Origin: Hydractinia symbiolongicarpus
Taxonomy: Eukaryota; Cnidaria; Hydrozoa; Anthoathecata; Hydractiniidae
Direction of reading: 5' to 3'
Assembly (NCBI RefSeq): GCF_029227915.1
Contig: NC_079884.1
Span: 4,590,001 to 4,654,000 of the forward strand
Length of the DNA stretch: 64,000 nucleotides
The translations under genes were made by a program, and so were the position numbers. Positions 59,950-64,000 of this stretch are shown one piece after another. Below the pieces are notes generated by a model. That model worked only from the letters and a program-made list of their open reading frames with translations, ran no database searches and was not told the DNA's origin. The stretch's first letter is position 1; each line of letters opens with the position of its first letter.

Positions 59950-61365
59950 ATGAGTTTTCTCCCTGGGTACTTTCTTTGTATACTTTTGAATATACGGGCC
60001 AAGCCGGTATTTACGGGAAATCGCGGGTTTTCGTTTGCCGGCGATTAAACTTCTTTTATTCAGCGTCTCATCAAAAATGAAAACATTTTTAAAAACTACA
60101 GGTCTTATGCGTTTTAGTGGTGAAAAAATAATTTAAAAAATCGTTCGGGAAATGAGTTTACTCACAGGGTACTTTCTTTGTATACTTTTGACTATACGGG
60201 CCGAGTCCGGGATTTACGGGAAATCGCGGATTTTCGTTTGCCGGCGATTAAACTTCTTTTATTCAGCGTCCCATCAAATATGAAAACATTTTTGAAAACT
60301 ACAAGTCTCATGCGTTTAGTGGTAAAAAAATAATATAAAAAATCGTTCGGGAAATGAGTTTACTCCCTGGGTACTTTCTTTGTATACTTTTGACTATACG
60401 GGCCAAGCCCGGCATATACGGGAAATCGCGGGTTTTCGTTTGCCAGCGATTAAACTTCTTTTATTCAGCGTCTCATCAAAAATGAAAACATTTTTAAAAA
60501 CTACAAGTCTTATGCGTTTTAGTGGTGAAAAAATAATTTAAAAAATCGTTCTGGAAATGAGTTTACTCCCTGGGTACTTTCTTTGTATACTTTTCACTAT
60601 ACGGGCCGAGTCCGGGATTTAGGGAAATCGCAGGTTTTCGTTTGCCGGCGATTAAACTGCTTTTATTCAGCGTCTCATCAAAAATGAAAACATTCTTGAA
60701 AACTACAAGTCTCATGCGTTTTAGTGGTGAAATAATAATTTAAAAAATCGTTTGGGAAATGAGTTTACTCCCTGGGTACTTTCTTTGTACACTTTTGACT
60801 ATACTGGCCGAGTCCAGGATTTACGGGAAATCGCAGGTTTTCGTTTGCCGGCGATTAAACTTCTTTTATTCAGCGTCTTATCAAAAATGAAAACATTTTT
60901 AAAAACTACAAGTCTCATGCGTTTTAGTGGTGAAAAAGTAATTTAAAAAATCGTTCGGGAAATGAGTTTTCTCCCTGGGTACTTTCTTTGTATACTTTTG
61001 AATATACGGGCCAAGCCGGTATTTACGGGAAATCGCGGGTTTTCGTTTGCCGGCGATTAAACTTCTTTTATTCAGCGTCTCATCAAAAATGAAAACATTT
61101 TTAAAAACTACAGGTCTTATGCGTTTTAGTGGTGAAAAAATAATTTAAAAAATCGTTCGGGAAATGAGTTTACTCACAGGGTACTTTCTTTGTATACTTT
61201 TGACTATACGGGCCGAGTCCGGGATTTACGGGAAATCGCGGATTTTCGTTTGCCGGCGATTAAACTTCTTTTATTCAGCGTCCCATCAAATATGAAAACA
61301 TTTTTGAAAACTACAAGTCTCATGCGTTTAGTGGTAAAAAAATAATATAAAAAATCGTTCGGGAA
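59950..61365 (+). repeat. 1012-bp L-B'-C-D/E-A* pentamer and the start of the next
   Basis: Monomer starts are 59950 L, 60152 B', 60354 C, 60557 D/E, 60759 A*, 60962 L and 61164 B'. L and B' recur after 1012 bp. Private markers of this end of the array are GAGTTTTCTCC, GCCGGTATTT, a C with GGCATATACGGG, and TTTTCACTATAC in D. B' here is an intermediate with AAATATG but CATTTTTG. Confidence 0.87.
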
Positions 61366-62680
61366 ATGAGTTTACTCCCTGGGTACTTTCTTTGTATACT
61401 TTTGACTATACGGGCCAAGCCCGGCATATACGGGAAATCGCGGGTTTTCGTTTGCCAGCGATTAAACTTCTTTTATTCAGCGTCTCATCAAAAATGAAAA
61501 CATTTTTAAAAACTACAAGTCTTATGCGTTTTAGTGGTGAAAAAATAATTTAAAAAATCGTTCTGGAAATGAGTTTACTCCCTGGGTACTTTCTTTGTAT
61601 ACTTTTCACTATACGGGCCGAGTCCGGGATTTAGGGAAATCGCAGGTTTTCGTTTGCCGGCGATTAAACTGCTTTTATTCAGCGTCTCATCAAAAATAAA
61701 AACATTTTTGAAACTACAAGTCTCATGCGTTTTAGTGGTGAAAAAGTAATTTAAAAAATCGTTCGGGAAATGAGTTTCCTCCCTGGGTACTTTCTTTGTA
61801 TACTTTTGACTATACGGGCCAAGCCCGGGATTTACGGGAAATCGCGGGTTTTCGTTTGCCGGCGATTAAACTGCTTTTATTCCGCGTCTCATCAAAAATG
61901 AAAACATTCTTGAAAACTACAAGTCTCATGCGTTTTAGTGGTGAAATAATAATTTAAAAAATCGTTTGGGAAATGAGTTTACTCCCTGGGTACTTTCTTT
62001 GTATACTTTTGACTATACGGGCCGAGTCCAGGATTTACGGGAAATCGCAGGTTTTCGTTTGCCGGCGATTAAACTTCTTTTATTCAGCGTCTTATCAAAA
62101 ATCAAAACATTTTTAAAAACTACAAGTCTCATGCGTTTTAGTGGTGAAAAAGTAATTTAAAAAATCGTTCGGGAAATGAGTTTACTCCCTGGGTACTTTC
62201 TTTGTATACTTTTGAATATACGGGCCAAGCCGGGATTTACGGGAAATCGCGGGTTTTCGTTTGCCGGCGATTAAACTTCTTTTATTCAGCGTCTCATCAA
62301 AAATGAAAACATTCTTGAAAACTACAAGTTTCATGCGTTTTAGTGGTGAAATAATAATTTAAAAAATCGTTTGGGAAATGAGTTTACTCCCTGGGTACTT
62401 TCTTTGTATACTTTTGACTATACGGGCAGAGTCCAGGATTTACGGGAAATCGCAGGTTTTCGTTTGCCGGCGATTAAACTTCTTTTATTCAGCGTCTCAT
62501 CAAAAATGAAAACATTTTTAAAAACTACAAGTCTCATGCGTTTTAGTGGTGAAAAAGTAATTTAAAAAATCGCTCGGGAAATGAGTTTACTCCCTGGGTA
62601 CTTTCTTTGTATACATTTTTGAAAACTACAAGTCTCATGCGTTTAGTGGTAAAAAAATAATATAAAAAATCGTTCGGGAA
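61366..62680 (+). repeat. 1316-bp unit C-D-E-A*-L/E-J plus half-monomer
   Basis: Monomer starts are 61366 C, 61569 D (201 bp, one A lost in TTTTTGAAACTAC), 61770 E (GAGTTTCCTCC, TTCCGCG), 61973 A* (AAAATCAAAAC), 62176 L/E, 62378 J, then the 100-bp half-monomer at 62581. The unit recurs from 62681 with the same private markers. Confidence 0.88.
62581..62680 (+). repeat. Half-monomer (100 bp), register break
   Basis: The copy begins normally through CTTTGTATAC and then jumps to ATTTTTGAAAACTAC, skipping about 102 bp: the whole GC-rich core and the start of the AT-rich half. The downstream part has the GTTTAGTGGTAAAA tail of a B' monomer and is followed by a C monomer with GGCATATACGGG, as after the B' at 61164. 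The upstream flank is a J monomer. The two sides share only AC at the join, which suggests end joining or another illegitimate event rather than in-register exchange. Confidence 0.92.
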
Positions 62681-64000
62681 ATGAGTTTACTCCCTGGGTA
62701 CTTTCTTTGTATACTTTTGACTATACGGGCCAAGCCCGGCATATACGGGAAATCGCGGGTTTTCGTTTGCCAGCGATTAAACTTCTTTTATTCAGCGTCT
62801 CATCAAAAATGAAAACATTTTTAAAAACTACAAGTCTTATGCGTTTTAGTGGTGAAAAAATAATTTAAAAAATCGTTCTGGAAATGAGTTTACTCCCTGG
62901 GTACTTTCTTTGTATACTTTTCACTATACGGGCCGAGTCCGGGATTTAGGGAAATCGCAGGTTTTCGTTTGCCGGCGATTAAACTGCTTATATTCAGCGT
63001 CTCATCAAAAATAAAAACATTTTTAAAAACTACAAGTCTCATGCGTTTTAGTGGTGAAAAAGTAATTTAAAAAATCGTTCGGGAAATGAGTTTCCTCCCT
63101 GGGTACTTTCTTTGTATACTTTTGACTATACGGGCCAAGCCCGGGATTTACGGGAAATCGCGGGTTTTCGTTTGCCGGCGATTAAACTGCTTTTATTCCG
63201 CGTCTCATCAAAAATGAAAACATTCTTGAAAACTACAAGTCTCATGCGTTTTAGTGGTGAAATAATAATTTAAAAAATCGTTTGGGAAATGAGTTTACTC
63301 CCTGGGTACTTTCTTTGTATACTTTTGACTATACGGGCCGAGTCCAGGATTTACGGGAAATCGCAGGTTTTCGTTTGCCGGCGATTAAACTTCTTTTATT
63401 CAGCCTCTTATCAAAAATCAAAACATTTTTAAAAACTACAAGTCTCATGCGTTTTAGTGGTGAAAAAGTAATTTAAAAAATCGTTCGGGAAATGAGTTTA
63501 CTCCCTGGGTACTTTCTTTGTATACTTTTGAATATACGGGCCAAGCCGGGATTTACGGGAAATCGCGGGTTTTCGTTTGCCGGCGATTAAACTTCTTTTA
63601 TTCAGCGTCTCATCAAAAATGAAAACATTCTTTAAAACTACAAGTTTCATGCGTTTTAGTGGTGAAATAATAATTTAAAAAATCGTTTGGGAAATGAGTT
63701 TACTCCCTGGGTACTTTCTTTGTATACTTTTGACTATACGGGCAGAGTCCAGGATTTACGGGAAATCGCAGGTTTTCGTTTGCCGGCGATTAAACTTCTT
63801 TTATTCAGCGTCTCATCAAAAATGAAAACATTTTTAAAAACTACAAGTCTCATGCGTTTTAGTGGTGAAAAAGTAATTTAAAAAATCGCTCGGGAAATGA
63901 GTTTACTCCCTGGGTACTTTCTTTGTATACTTTTGACTATACGGGCCAAGCCCGGGATTTACGGGAAATTGCGGGTTTTCGTTTGCCGGTGATTAAACTG
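62681..64000 (+). repeat. Second C-D-E-A*-L/E-J unit, running off the right edge
   Basis: Monomer starts are 62681 C, 62884 D, 63086 E, 63289 A*, 63492 L/E, 63694 J and a truncated E-like monomer from 63897 (104 bp, ending in CTG). It follows the previous unit with the same markers (TTTTCACTATAC, TTCCGCG, AAAATCAAAAC). After its J the array continues with a full-length monomer, not another half-monomer. The array extends past base 64000. Confidence 0.88.

Larger units (their letters stand above)
1..64000. repeat. Satellite DNA array, about 203-bp monomer, head to tail
   Basis: The whole window is copies of one AT-rich monomer, all in the same orientation. I located the conserved ATGAGTTTA near the start of every copy; successive copies are 201-204 bp apart from 183 to 63897, except one 100-bp spacing. 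Single-base indels at fixed places explain the length classes. No inserted transposon, inverted block, gene or unique sequence interrupts it. A nucleosome-length monomer with nested higher-order repeats is typical of eukaryotic centromeric or pericentromeric satellites; that role is inferred. The palindromes GTATAC (consensus 29-34) and GCCGGC (consensus 89-94) recur in most monomers. Confidence 0.97.

Noticed and set aside
1-64000. CRISPR array or other prokaryotic repeat
   Set aside because: The repeats are about 203 bp with no unique spacers; variation is spread along the whole monomer and is shared between copies. There is no cas-like gene or any gene at all.
1-64000. Coding tandem repeat of a giant repetitive protein
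   Set aside because: Stop codons occur in all frames within each pair of monomers, and one-base indels between subtypes would destroy any frame.
1-64000. Promoter-like TATAC and TATAAT-like words, tRNA, rRNA or transposon remnants
   Set aside because: The TATA-like words are part of the AT-rich monomer and recur in every copy. No cloverleaf, rRNA segment, terminal repeat or target-site duplication was seen.

Overview
The window is one uninterrupted tandem satellite array, with no gene, RNA gene, transposon or other unique sequence in it. I could follow every repeat by eye. There is one truncated monomer at the left edge, 314 complete monomers of 201-204 bp, a single half-monomer of 100 bp (62581-62680) and one truncated monomer at the right edge. 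All lie head to tail in the same orientation. Mean monomer length is about 202.6 bp and the consensus is 203 bp, about 37% G+C. Monomer coordinates start at the A of the conserved ATGAGTTTA; consensus position 1 is that A.

This points to a eukaryote and to constitutive heterochromatin, most plausibly a centromeric or pericentromeric satellite. The reasons are a nucleosome-sized AT-rich monomer, nested higher-order repeats (HORs), near-identical multi-kilobase duplications and no coding content. The species cannot be told from the sequence. CpG is not depleted (12 per consensus monomer, about 7 expected from base composition), which argues weakly against a heavily methylated, decaying vertebrate satellite.

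The monomers fall into about a dozen subtypes, named here A, B/B', C/C', D, E, F, G/G', H, J, K, L and M, plus hybrids. Layout: 1-2413, mixed with a 609-bp duplicated trimer; 2414-6063, B'-C'-G-(C)-F units of 811 and 1014 bp; 6064-9707, A-B-C-D-E pentamers (1012 bp) with a 1215-bp variant; 9708-11737, two K-J-H-F-G pentamers (1015 bp); 10267-21208, two tandem copies of a 5471-bp, 27-monomer unit; 21057-28365, L-K-J-H-F-G modules in 1217-bp and 2431-bp duplications; 28352-34620, an A-B-C-D rich mosaic; 34621-39273, an 11/12-monomer unit (2225 and 2428 bp); 39274-41709, an F/G/H-rich mosaic; 41710-44553, two copies of a 1422-bp heptamer; 44554-45767, a short D/M/E mosaic; about 45757-52646, two copies of a 3445-bp, 17-monomer unit, with a partial third copy to 53873; 53874-59949, mosaic with runs of type D; 59950-64000, L-B'-C-D-A* units of 1012 bp and a 1316-bp unit carrying the only out-of-register junction.

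Nothing here works together as genes do. The interest lies in how the array was built (nested unequal exchange on scales from 1 to 27 monomers) and in the monomer's own design: three short dyads, CGGG tetranucleotides about one helical turn apart, a CENP-B-box-like TTCG-N6-CGGG element limited to some subtypes, and an AT-rich half with A-tracts. The open reading frames of 62-113 codons are by-products of the repeat and are not annotated as genes.
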